From Sphingomonadales bacterium (lineage in GTDB: Bacteria > Pseudomonadota > Alphaproteobacteria > Sphingomonadales > Sphingomonadaceae): a DNA stretch of 5,438 nt. The stretch's first letter is position 1. Every line of letters starts with the position of its first letter. The stretch is from the NCBI GenBank assembly GCA_020200935.1, contig JAIVHR010000037.1:1-5438 (forward strand), in the 5' to 3' direction. Below the pieces are notes generated by a model. It saw only the letters and a list, made by a program, of their open reading frames with translations, had not been told where the DNA came from and searched no databases. Both the position numbers and the translations under genes were made by a program. Below are positions 1 to 5,438 of this stretch, in pieces.

Positions 1-2159
1 CCGGCCGGCGCCTCGGCATCGAGGATGAAGGCGAAATCGCGGGTCACCGGCTGGAGCGAGGGCGGCGTATAGGCCGGGCGCAGCCGGCTCGCATCGCGCG
101 GCTCGGGGATCGCGTCGAGATAGAGCTCGGCCGCGGCGACCGGCCCGTCGAGATCGAGCGCCTTCAGCGTCTCGGGGTGGAGCAGTCCGAATTCGGCGAG
201 CGTGTTCTTGGGTCCGAGGCACAGCCGGCCCGATCGGCCCGGATGGTAAAGCCCCGAAGCGCCGCCCAATACTTGCAGCTTGTCGGCCGGCGCGCCGGCT
301 TCGGCGAGCAGCGCCAGCGCTTCGGCCTTGGCGTCGAAGCCGTCGAAATCGCGGTCGCCCTCATCCTGCCAGTGACGCGGGCGCCGCGCGCCGGCGAGGA
401 TGAGCCCGAGGGTCGGATGTTCGGCATCCTCGAGATAGCGCCGGCCGATCTCGAACAGCCGGACGCCGGCCGCGCCGCGATCGAGATTGCGGCGCGCGGC
501 GGCGGCGAGGCCCGGGATCAGCGAGGTGCGCATGACCTTCATCTCTTCGCTGATCGGGTTGGCGAGCACCCAGTGCGGCTCGCCGGCGATCGCCGCTTCT
601 TCCTCGGAGATGAAGCTCCAGGTCACCGCCTCGTCGAGCCCGCGCGCGGCGGCGGCGCGGCGCAGCCGGCGTTCGCGCTTCTGTTCGGGCGTGGCGGTCG
701 GCCGGGCGATGCCTTCCTCGCGCGGCAGCGGTGCCGAGGGGATTGTCTGATAGCCTTCGACCCGCAGCACCTCCTCGACGATGTCGGGCGCGCCGTCGAT
801 GTCGCGGCGCCATGTCGGCACGGTGATCTCGAAGGGCCCGTCGCCCTCGATCGTGAAGCCGAGTGCCTCGAGCGTCGCCTTCTGCCTGTCGGCCGGGACA
901 TCGAGGCCGCCTAAGTTGGCACAAAGGGACACGTCGTAGGTCAGCGTCTTGCGGGTCGTCGGCGGCGTGCCCGCCGCGATCGTCTTCGACGGCGTGCCGC
1001 CGCAGATATCGAGGATCAGGCCGGTGGCGATGGCGAGGCCGTCATCGAGGAAACCCGGATCGACGCCGCGTTCGAAGCGGGCGCGCGCATCGCTCATCAG
1101 CCCGAGACGCTGCCCGGTGCGGGCGATGCGCGGCGGATCGAAATAGGCGCATTCGACGACCAGCTCGGTGGTGTGCGGCTCGACGCCCGTCTCCTCGCCG
1201 CCCATGATGCCGCCGATATCGTGGACGCCCTTTTCATCGGCGATCACCGTCATTTCGGGGGTCAGGCGGTAGCTCTTGCCGTTCAGCGCGGTGACCGTCT
1301 CGCCCTCTTCGGCGCGGCGCGCGACCAGCACATCGCCGAGCTTCGCCCGGTCATAGACATGCAACGGCCGGCCGAGATCGATCATCAGATAGTTGGTGAT
1401 GTCGACCAAAGCCGAGATCGGCTTCTGGCCGATCGCGCGCAGCCTTTTCTGCATCCAGCCCGGGGATGCGCCGTTGGTGACGCCCGAAATCGTGCGGCCG
1501 AAAAAGGCCGGGCAGCCTTCGGGATCGTCGGTGCGGATCTCGATATCGGGCGCGGACTTCGATTCTATATCAGGTACTTGCAACGGCTTCAGCGTTCCGA
1601 GGCCGGCCGCCGCGAGGTCGCGCGCGATGCCCCGCACCCCCATGCAATCCTGCCGGTTCGGGGTCACCGCGACATCGATCACCGGATCGCTCAATCCGGC
1701 CCATTGTGCGTAAGCTTCGCCAACTTCCGACGCGGCTTCGGGGCCAAGCTCGATGATGCCTTCATGCTCGTCGGAGATCTCGAGCTCGCGCTCCGAACAC
1801 ATCATGCCGAAGCTCTCGACATCGCGAATCTTGGCGGGTTTGAGCGTCATGTCGATGCCGGGCACATAGGTGCCGGGCGCCGCGAAGACGCCGATCATGC
1901 CCGCTTTCGCATTATGCGCGCCGCAGACCACCTGCACCGGATCGCCCTCGCCGGTGTCGACGGTCAGCAGCTGCAGCTTGTCGGCATTGGGATGCTTTTC
2001 CGCCGAGACGACCCTGGCGATCCTGAAGCCTTCGAGCTTCGCGCCCGGATCCTCGACGCCTTCGACCTCGAGCCCGAGCTGGGTCAGCTTGGCGAGGACG
2101 GTGTCGAGATCGGCATCGGTGTCGAGATGCTGACGGAGCCATTCGAGGGTGAACTTCAT
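1..2159 (-). CDS. pheT: Phenylalanyl-tRNA synthetase beta subunit, 3' end outside window
   Basis: This is the beta chain of the cytoplasmic alpha2-beta2 enzyme that charges tRNA-Phe. The frame is open for 719 codons from ATG at 2159 to the window edge; the family is near 800 residues, so roughly 75-80 are missing. In order I see the tRNA-binding OB-fold region (about 39-150), the B3/4 editing domain (about 200-370), the B5 domain (about 404-468, with [14 protein letters not shown]), the catalytically inactive synthetase-like core (about 485-690) and the beginning of the ferredoxin-fold anticodon-binding domain ([11 protein letters not shown] near the edge). The editing site looks intact: His267 in GRPLHVYD and Glu322 in GGEETG fit the known mischarged-Tyr hydrolysis residues. 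The start overlaps the pheS stop as ATGA and has a strong Shine-Dalgarno, which implies coupled translation. No frameshift is visible. Confidence 0.96.
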   Translation of the reverse strand, partial: MKFTLEWLRQHLDTDADLDTVLAKLTQLGLEVEGVEDPGAKLEGFRIARVVSAEKHPNADKLQLLTVDTGEGDPVQVVCGAHNAKAGMIGVFAAPGTYVPGIDMTLKPAKIRDVESFGMMCSERELEISDEHEGIIELGPEAASEVGEAYAQWAGLSDPVIDVAVTPNRQDCMGVRGIARDLAAAGLGTLKPLQVPDIESKSAPDIEIRTDDPEGCPAFFGRTISGVTNGASPGWMQKRLRAIGQKPISALVDITNYLMIDLGRPLHVYDRAKLGDVLVARRAEEGETVTALNGKSYRLTPEMTVIADEKGVHDIGGIMGGEETGVEPHTTELVVECAYFDPPRIARTGQRLGLMSDARARFERGVDPGFLDDGLAIATGLILDICGGTPSKTIAAGTPPTTRKTLTYDVSLCANLGGLDVPADRQKATLEALGFTIEGDGPFEITVPTWRRDIDGAPDIVEEVLRVEGYQTIPSAPLPREEGIARPTATPEQKRERRLRRAAAARGLDEAVTWSFISEEEAAIAGEPHWVLANPISEEMKVMRTSLIPGLAAAARRNLDRGAAGVRLFEIGRRYLEDAEHPTLGLILAGARRPRHWQDEGDRDFDGFDAKAEALALLAEAGAPADKLQVLGGASGLYHPGRSGRLCLGPKNTLAEFGLLHPETLKALDLDGPVAAAELYLDAIPEPRDASRLRPAYTPPSLQPVTRDFAFILDAEAPA

Positions 2160-3256
2160 GCGCCCACTCCTCCCGACAAGGTCGGCACATCGAAAGCCGA
2201 AAAGCCGTAATGTCTGAGCCACCGGAGGTCGCCGTCAAAAAAGGCGCGCAGATCGTCCATGCCGTATTTGAGCATCGCCAGCCGGTCGACGCCGGTGCCG
2301 AAGGCGAAGCCCTGCCATACGTCGGGGTCGAGCCCGCAAGCCTCGATCACCCGCCGGTTGACCATGCCCGAGCCGAGCACCTCCATCCATTTCTCGGCGC
2401 CGCCGATCACCGTCCGCCCCTTCTCGTCGACCGAATAGCCGACATCGATCTCGGCCGAGGGCTCGGTGAAGGGGAAATAGCCGGGGCGGAAACGCAGGGT
2501 GACGTCGCCGCGCTCGAAAAACGCCTTGAGGAACGTTTCGAGCGTCCATTTGAGATGGCCCATGGTGATGCCGCGATCGATCACCAGCCCCTCGATCTGG
2601 TGGAACATCGGGGTGTGCGTCGCATCGGAATCGCTGCGATAGGTGCGGCCCGGCGCGATGATGTAGATCGGCGGCTTCTGGCTCGTCATCGTCCGGATCT
2701 GGACCGGAGAGGTGTGGGTGCGCAGCATCATCGGCCGGCCCTTCTCGTCGGTCCGGTCCTCGCCGAAATAGAAGGTGTCGTGCTCGGCGCGCGCCGGGTG
2801 GCTCGGCGGAATGTTGAGCGCGGTGAAATTGTGCCAGTCATCCTCGATCTCGGGCCCGGTGGCGACGGCGAAGCCGAGATCGGCGAAAATCTCCGCAAGC
2901 TCGTCCATCACCTGGCCGACCGGATGGACGCTGCCCGTCGGACGCTCGCGCACCGGCAGGGTCATGTCCTGCTTCTCGGTGGCGAGCCTCGCTTCGAGCT
3001 CCTCGCGCTCGAGCTCGGCCTTCTTCCCGGCCAGCGCCCCGGTGATATCGTTGCGCAGCGCCTGGATCTTCGGCGCCTCTTCGGTGCGCTGTTCGGGCGC
3101 CATGCCGCCCAGCGTCTTGAGCAGCCCGGTGATCACGCCGCTCTTGCCGAGCGCATGGACGCGCACCGCGTCGAGCGCGTCGAGGCTGGTGGCGACCTCG
3201 ATCGCCGCGATCAGATCTTCCTTCAATTGCGGCAGGTCCGGTTTTTCCTGATTCAT
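2156..3256 (-). CDS. pheS: Phenylalanyl-tRNA synthetase alpha subunit
   Basis: This is the catalytic alpha chain of the class II phenylalanyl-tRNA synthetase; it activates Phe with ATP and transfers it to tRNA-Phe, working with PheT. The product is 366 residues, against 327 in E. coli. Residues 1-95 form the charged N-terminal coiled-coil arm. The catalytic domain follows, with a motif 1 region around 150-165 ([13 protein letters not shown]), motif 2 at about 203-223 ([18 protein letters not shown]), the [16 protein letters not shown] segment at 256-271 and motif 3 at 316-336 ([14 protein letters not shown]). Ala318 in GFAFG matches E. coli Ala294, which lines the Phe pocket. The start is uncertain: ATG at 3256 is chosen, but an in-frame ATG at 3268 adds four residues (MKAL), and neither has a clear Shine-Dalgarno. 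The gene ends in the ATGA overlap with pheT and is preceded by a terminator-like hairpin. Confidence 0.97.
   Translation of the reverse strand: MNQEKPDLPQLKEDLIAAIEVATSLDALDAVRVHALGKSGVITGLLKTLGGMAPEQRTEEAPKIQALRNDITGALAGKKAELEREELEARLATEKQDMTLPVRERPTGSVHPVGQVMDELAEIFADLGFAVATGPEIEDDWHNFTALNIPPSHPARAEHDTFYFGEDRTDEKGRPMMLRTHTSPVQIRTMTSQKPPIYIIAPGRTYRSDSDATHTPMFHQIEGLVIDRGITMGHLKWTLETFLKAFFERGDVTLRFRPGYFPFTEPSAEIDVGYSVDEKGRTVIGGAEKWMEVLGSGMVNRRVIEACGLDPDVWQGFAFGTGVDRLAMLKYGMDDLRAFFDGDLRWLRHYGFSAFDVPTLSGGVGA
2167..2174 (-). promoter_or_regulatory. pheT ribosome binding site inside the end of pheS
   Basis: The minus strand reads GGGAGGAG, with the GGAGG core 9 nt before the pheT ATG. It lies within the last codons of pheS (Gly-Gly-Val), so the Gly-Gly codons double as the Shine-Dalgarno. 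Together with the ATGA overlap this fixes the pheT start and suggests equimolar production of the two subunits. Confidence 0.8.
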
Positions 3257-3286
3257 GAGGGCTTTCATATATTGACGGGTGGCACG

Positions 3287-3322
3287 AAAAAGGGCGCACG
3301 AGCCGATCGCCCATGCGCCCTT
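3287..3322 (-). terminator. Intrinsic terminator or attenuator between rplT and pheS
   Basis: On the minus strand AAGGGCGCA (3322-3314) pairs perfectly with TGCGCCCTT (3298-3290). The intervening bases continue the stem through a T-G wobble and GGGC/GCTC, giving about 14 pairs closed by a GATCG loop. Five Ts follow the GC part of the stem (3291-3287). The plus strand has no comparable T tract, so it acts in the rplT-to-pheS direction. It lies about 54 nt after the rplT stop and roughly 20-30 nt before the pheS start. Any pheST transcript starting upstream must therefore pass through it, which is why an attenuator is possible. A plain rpmI-rplT terminator is the simpler reading. Confidence 0.8.
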
Positions 3323-3333
3323 CAACTGTTCGA

Positions 3334-3361
3334 TTGGCCGGCTGCTTCAGTCAACCGGCAA
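3334..3361 (-). promoter_or_regulatory. Leader hairpin with embedded TTGACT, possible pheS control region
   Basis: On the minus strand CCGGTTG and CAGCCGG form a 7-bp stem (one T-G wobble) around the loop ACTGAAG. TTG/CAA outside it adds three pairs across a one-base bulge. The same stretch contains TTGACT (3353-3348), a 5/6 match to a -35 box. An 18-nt spacer leads to a poor -10 (AACAGT, 3/6), which would start transcription just before the terminator hairpin. Either the hairpin or the promoter may be real. Neither is proven, and no conserved operator is recognised. Confidence 0.3.
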
Positions 3362-3375
3362 TTGATGTCGCCGCC

Positions 3376-3738
3376 TCAGGCGTTCGAGAGCGCGTCCTTG
3401 CTCTGGGCAACGACGGCGCTAAACGCCTCGGGCTCGTTCATCGCCAGATCGGCCAGGATCTTGCGGTCGAGATCGACCTCGGCGAGCTTCAGCCCATGCA
3501 TGAAGCGCGCATAGGTCAGCCCGTCGGCGCGCACCGCGGCGTTGATCCGCTGGATCCACAGCGCGCGGAAATTGCGCTTCTTCACCTTGCGGTCGCGATA
3601 GGCGTACTGGCCGGCTTTCTCGACGGCCTGGCGCGCGACGCGCACCGTGTTCTTGCGTCGGCCCCAATAGCCCTTGGCCTGGCTCAGCAGGCGCTTGTGC
3701 TTGGCCTTGGTGGTGGTGCCTCGTTTGATCCGTGCCAT
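3376..3738 (-). CDS. rplT: 50S ribosomal protein L20 (bL20)
   Basis: bL20 binds 23S rRNA early in large-subunit assembly. The 120-residue product has the usual family length. It starts [16 protein letters not shown], has a very basic helical N-terminal half with [21 protein letters not shown] and [11 protein letters not shown], and continues with the conserved [14 protein letters not shown] block and a globular C-terminal half ([21 protein letters not shown]). The ATG at 3738 is preceded by GAGG at 3752-3749, placed in the last codons of rpmI, 4 nt downstream of whose stop rplT begins. The two are evidently co-transcribed and probably translationally coupled. In E. coli L20 represses this operon by binding the rpmI leader; whether that holds here cannot be read directly from sequence. 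Confidence 0.98.
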   Translation of the reverse strand: MARIKRGTTTKAKHKRLLSQAKGYWGRRKNTVRVARQAVEKAGQYAYRDRKVKKRNFRALWIQRINAAVRADGLTYARFMHGLKLAEVDLDRKILADLAMNEPEAFSAVVAQSKDALSNA

Positions 3739-3742
3739 CGCG

Positions 3743-3949
3743 CTATTTCCTCAATCCGTAAGGCGCCCATTTCTTGACGGTCCTGGCGTCGCAATCGGCG
3801 AGTTCGGTGGTGCCGCGATTCTGGCGGATATATTTCGAATTGTGGCTGATTAGACGGTGCCGCTTTCCGGCGACGCCGTGCAGGACCTTGCCGGTGGCGG
3901 TGATCTTGAAGCGTTTCTTCACACCGCTCTTGGTCTTGAGCTTGGGCAT
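3743..3949 (-). CDS. rpmI: 50S ribosomal protein L35 (bL35)
   Basis: bL35 is a small basic protein of the large ribosomal subunit. The 68-residue product has the expected length and the family signature: [20 protein letters not shown] at the start, then [12 protein letters not shown] in the middle. The C-terminus ([12 protein letters not shown]) is of the alphaproteobacterial kind. The open frame continues upstream for 57 codons, but the ATG at 3949 is right because the protein family begins there and AGGAG lies 6 nt upstream. It is the first gene of the rpmI-rplT(-pheST) block. infC, commonly upstream of rpmI elsewhere, is replaced here by a divergent VOC gene, so the unit is driven by its own promoter at 4037-4065. 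Confidence 0.98.
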   Translation of the reverse strand: MPKLKTKSGVKKRFKITATGKVLHGVAGKRHRLISHNSKYIRQNRGTTELADCDARTVKKWAPYGLRK

Positions 3950-3955
3950 TTTCGT

Positions 3956-3960
3956 CTCCT
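3956..3960 (-). promoter_or_regulatory. rpmI ribosome binding site
   Basis: AGGAG on the minus strand, 6 nt before ATG at 3949, within a purine-rich run (GAGGAGACGAAA). It decides the rpmI start against the longer in-frame extension. Confidence 0.85.
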
Positions 3961-3981
3961 CATGTCTGACGATCCGCGAGC

Positions 3982-4004
3982 GGCCTCGGCAGCCCATACC
4001 GGCC
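3982..4004 (-). promoter_or_regulatory. Hairpin in the rpmI 5' leader, possible L20 control element
   Basis: On the minus strand CGGTA (4001-3997) pairs with TGCCG (3991-3987) around a TGGGC loop. GGC/GCC adds three more pairs below a two-base AG bulge. It falls in the predicted leader of about 80 nt, some 33 nt before the rpmI ATG. Leaders of L35/L20 operons are known targets of L20 autoregulation in other bacteria. This link is inference: I do not recognise a specific L20-binding consensus, and chance hairpins are common at this GC content. Confidence 0.25.
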
Positions 4005-4036
4005 GGACAGCTCATTTCATCGTTCGGAAGGCGGCG

Positions 4037-4065
4037 CATATAGGGAGAGGCGGCGAAAAAGGCAA
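4037..4065 (-). promoter_or_regulatory. Promoter of the rpmI-rplT operon
   Basis: The minus strand has TTGCCT (4065-4060) as a -35 element, a spacer of exactly 17 bp and TATATG (4042-4037) as a -10 element, each matching the sigma-70 consensus at 4 of 6 positions. The spacer is pyrimidine-rich (TTTTCGCCGCC...). The TTG-C core with a loose -10 is typical of housekeeping promoters in alphaproteobacteria. Transcription would begin near 4030 and leave a leader of about 80 nt. No other -10-like sequence of this quality is visible between here and rpmI. Confidence 0.7.
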
Positions 4066-4143
4066 CAGCCGCGGACCTCGCGAAACGATAGATATCGCGG
4101 CCCCCGGCCCCGGCTCGCAAGACGGCATTCGACAGACTCAGGG

Positions 4144-4174
4144 CTGACTGCTCGGGTCATGCGAACGCGATAAT
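4144..4174 (+). promoter_or_regulatory. Candidate promoter of the VOC-family gene
   Basis: GATAAT (4169-4174) matches the -10 consensus at 5 of 6 positions. CTGACT (4144-4149) is a weak -35 at a longer than ideal 19-bp spacing. Transcription would start around 4181, right at an inverted repeat CCGAGT (4183-4188) / ACTCGG (4198-4203) with a 9-nt loop that ends just before the Shine-Dalgarno and might limit ribosome access. The gene needs a promoter in this divergent gap, and this is the best candidate I see. Confidence 0.35.
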
Positions 4175-4207
4175 CTGCTAGACCGAGTGCCTCGACGACT
4201 CGGAAGA

Positions 4208-4213
4208 GGGAGG
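4208..4213 (+). promoter_or_regulatory. Ribosome binding site of the VOC-family gene
   Basis: GGGAGG sits 6 nt before ATG at 4220. It selects this ATG over the in-frame GTG at 4187, which would add eleven arginine-rich residues, has no Shine-Dalgarno and would put this site inside the coding region. Confidence 0.8.
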
Positions 4214-4219
4214 CACGAT

Positions 4220-4639
4220 ATGGCGGACGACAATCAAGGCCCGGCGGGCGGGGTGACCGCGCATCTGACGATCCGCGACGGGCGCGCGGCCGAGGCTGTG
4301 GAGTTCTATCAGAAGGCTTTCGGCGCGAGCGAGGAGATGCGGCATCTTGCCGATGACGGGAAGCGGCTGATGCATGCGCATCTCGAGCTCAATGGCGGCT
4401 CGCTGATGCTCAATGACGATTTTCCCGAGATGCGCGAGGGCGCGCAATTGCCGCCGCCCTCGGGCACCACGCTGCATCTGCAGGTCGAGGATGCCGACGC
4501 CGCCTGGGAGAAGGCCCTGGCTGCCGGCGCAATCGTCAAATTCCCGCTCGACGACCAGTTCTGGGGCGACCGCTACGGCCAGGTAGAGGATCCCTTCTGC
4601 TTCAGCTGGTCGATCGGCGCGCCGGTCAAGCGAGAATAG
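4220..4639 (+). CDS. VOC-superfamily protein, PhnB/glyoxalase-like
   Basis: This 139-residue protein has the PhnB-like (COG2764-type) VOC pattern and is probably cytoplasmic and dimeric, as there is no signal peptide or membrane segment. The first beta-alpha-beta unit runs from GVTAHLTIRDGRAAEAVEFYQKAFGA (first half, 11-36) to MHAHLEL and SLMLNDDFPEM (51-71). The second runs from TLHLQVEDADAAWEKALAAGA to the hallmark FWGDRYGQVEDPF and SWSIGAP near the end. Related proteins usually have DPFGH or DPFGF before the last strand; here it reads DPFCF, with Cys127 replacing Gly and no His. His15, His52, His54 and Glu56 are possible metal ligands, but a metal site is unproven. Members include resistance proteins, isomerases and dioxygenases, and the substrate cannot be told from sequence. 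It is transcribed alone, divergent from rpmI and convergent with hisN. Confidence 0.88.
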   Translation: MADDNQGPAGGVTAHLTIRDGRAAEAVEFYQKAFGASEEMRHLADDGKRLMHAHLELNGGSLMLNDDFPEMREGAQLPPPSGTTLHLQVEDADAAWEKALAAGAIVKFPLDDQFWGDRYGQVEDPFCFSWSIGAPVKRE

Positions 4640-4646
4640 TCGCGAG

Positions 4647-4784
4647 ATTCGTCATTGCGAGGAGCGCAGCGACGGGAGCGAAGCTGACCGAAGGTCAACC
4701 AATCCAGGCCCGACAGATGACTGATGCGGCACCGACGGGACTGGATTGCCGCGTCGGCCTGACGGCCTCCTCGCAATGATGAAT
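4647..4784. repeat. Palindromic extragenic repeat (REP/MITE-like) between convergent genes
   Basis: The outer arms ATTCGTCATTGCGAGGAG (4647-4664) and CTCCTCGCAATGATGAAT (4767-4784) are inverted copies that differ at one of 18 positions. Inside, CAATCCAG (4700-4707) and CTGGATTG (4741-4748) pair perfectly. Small hairpins GACC-GAA-GGTC (4686-4696) and CGTC-GGCCT-GACG (4752-4764) flank this. The whole could fold as a long branched cruciform. The GTCATTGCGAGGAGCGCAGCGAC core resembles dispersed non-coding palindromes I know from many alphaproteobacteria. It contains no gene, no evident target duplication and no transposase. It lies 7 bp past the VOC stop and 17 bp past the hisN stop, so it may serve as a two-way transcription barrier. 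Confidence 0.8.
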
Positions 4785-4801
4785 TGTGTCTACTCGACTT
4801 C

Positions 4802-5438
4802 TTACCCGTGCAGCGCCTCGAGCACGTCGTCGAGGCGCGCCGGTTCGCCGAGCGCGATGACATTGCCGTCGCTCGCCGCGGTGAGCGGCTCGCCCCGCCA
4901 GTCGCACATCTGCCCGCCGGCGCCTTCGACCACCGGCACCAGCGCCGCGAAATCATGCAGCTTGAGCCCGCTTTCGATGACGATATCGAGATGGCCCGAG
5001 GCGAGAAGCCCGTAATTATGGCAATCGCCGCCATAGAGCGGCCGGGGCCGCTTGCCGTAACAGGCGGCGACGAGCCGGAGATAGGCTTCGGCCTCATCGT
5101 CGGAAAAACAATGCGGGCTGGTGGTCGCCAACATCGCGCCTTCGAGGGCGCGGCAGCGCCGGGTGGCGGCCGGTGCGCCGTTGAATTCGGTAGGCCTGCC
5201 CGCGGCGCCGACCCAGCGCTCGCGCGCGATCGGCTGGTCGATGATGCCGAGCAGCGGCCAGCCCTCCTGCATCAGCGCGATGAGTGTGCCGAAGATCGGC
5301 CGCCCGGCGATGAAGCTCAGCGTGCCGTCGATCGGATCGAGCACCCATCGGCGCGCGGCGCCCTCGCGCACATCGCCGAATTCCTCGCCGATGATCCCGT
5401 CATCGGGCCGCTCGCTTTCGAGGATATCGCGCATCGCC
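4802..5438 (-). CDS. hisN: Histidinol-phosphate phosphatase, inositol monophosphatase family, 5' end outside window
   Basis: HisN removes phosphate from L-histidinol phosphate, the penultimate reaction set of histidine synthesis, using Mg2+. The visible 212 codons end at TAA (4804-4802); family members have about 255-265 residues, so roughly 50 N-terminal ones are missing. The metal and catalytic motifs are present: GEEFG (5389-5375), WVLDPIDGT (5347-5321) and the C-terminal LHDFAALVPVVEGAGG with its Asp at 4954-4952. The LHDFAALVPVVEGAGG block, SFIAGRP and GGDCHNYGLLASGHLD favour HisN over inositol monophosphatase or CysQ, which usually have WDxAAG. An internal ATG at 5434 is not the start, because the preceding codon continues a family-like AMRDIL helix. 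No other his gene is in the window. A SuhB-like or broader-specificity phosphatase is the alternative. Confidence 0.9.
   Translation of the reverse strand, partial: AMRDILESERPDDGIIGEEFGDVREGAARRWVLDPIDGTLSFIAGRPIFGTLIALMQEGWPLLGIIDQPIARERWVGAAGRPTEFNGAPAATRRCRALEGAMLATTSPHCFSDDEAEAYLRLVAACYGKRPRPLYGGDCHNYGLLASGHLDIVIESGLKLHDFAALVPVVEGAGGQMCDWRGEPLTAASDGNVIALGEPARLDDVLEALHG

Noticed and set aside
1173..2210. Open 345-codon plus-strand frame antisense to pheT
   Set aside because: It lies wholly over conserved pheT codons; its His/Asp/Arg-rich product is what the opposite strand of a GC-rich gene gives, and it matches no family I recognise. The 245-codon plus frame at 177-914 is rejected likewise.
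3257..3325. N-terminal extension of pheS from TTG at 3325
   Set aside because: It would translate through the terminator hairpin, adds 23 residues that do not look like the PheS N-terminus, and has no Shine-Dalgarno.
2210..3514. Open 434-codon plus-strand frame
   Set aside because: It crosses pheS, the terminator hairpin and part of rplT on the opposite strand. Low-complexity composition and no binding site at its ATG mark it as a shadow frame.
4086..4097. CGATA-GA-TATCG palindrome upstream of the rpmI -35
   Set aside because: Twelve bases with 5-bp arms is short enough for chance and matches no operator I know; not called.
4187..4219. GTG start for the VOC gene
   Set aside because: The ATG at 4220 has GGGAGG at ideal spacing, and homologue-like sequence begins after it.
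4640..4801. Insertion sequence or CRISPR fragment
   Set aside because: The gap has no transposase remnant, no direct repeats with spacers and no visible target duplication; it is better described as a palindromic extragenic repeat.
4573..5097. 174-codon minus-strand frame spanning the palindrome and hisN
   Set aside because: It reads hisN in the wrong frame, then the repeat and then the antisense of the VOC gene. The hisN frame carries all the conserved motifs.
1..5438. tRNA or rRNA gene, or an undescribed multi-gene system
   Set aside because: No tRNA cloverleaf or rRNA sequence was seen on either strand, and every gene belongs to a familiar family in an ordinary housekeeping setting.

Overview
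The window is GC-rich bacterial chromosome with short intergenic gaps. It most likely comes from an alphaproteobacterium of the Sphingomonadales type. This rests on how the PheS, PheT, L20 and L35 sequences read, on a TTGCC-17-TATATG promoter and on a 'GTCATTGCGAGGAGCGCAGCGAC' type dispersed palindrome. The placement is inferred by recognition, not by alignment.

Positions 1-3949 hold a minus-strand translation block transcribed right to left: rpmI (L35), rplT (L20), pheS and pheT. Together these are two large-subunit ribosomal proteins and both subunits of phenylalanyl-tRNA synthetase. rpmI and rplT are 4 nt apart, and pheS and pheT share an ATGA stop/start overlap. A strong terminator-like hairpin with a T tract lies between rplT and pheS, only about 20-30 nt before the pheS start. 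It could separate ribosomal-protein from synthetase expression or act as an attenuator. I see no phenylalanine-rich leader peptide like enterobacterial pheM. pheT runs off the left edge after 719 codons, inside its last domain.

Positions 3950-4219 are a divergent intergenic region with a good rpmI promoter on the minus strand and a weaker candidate on the plus strand. infC, which precedes rpmI in many bacteria, is not here.

Positions 4220-4639 encode a small plus-strand VOC/PhnB-like protein of unknown substrate. Between its stop and the convergent hisN gene is a 138-bp imperfect palindromic repeat (4647-4784) of the extragenic type. Positions 4802-5438 hold the 3' four-fifths of hisN on the minus strand, an inositol-monophosphatase-fold histidinol-phosphate phosphatase whose N-terminus lies beyond the right edge.

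This is mostly ordinary core genome. I found no sign of an undescribed system. The items worth a second look are the pheS leader, the palindromic repeat and the rpmI leader.
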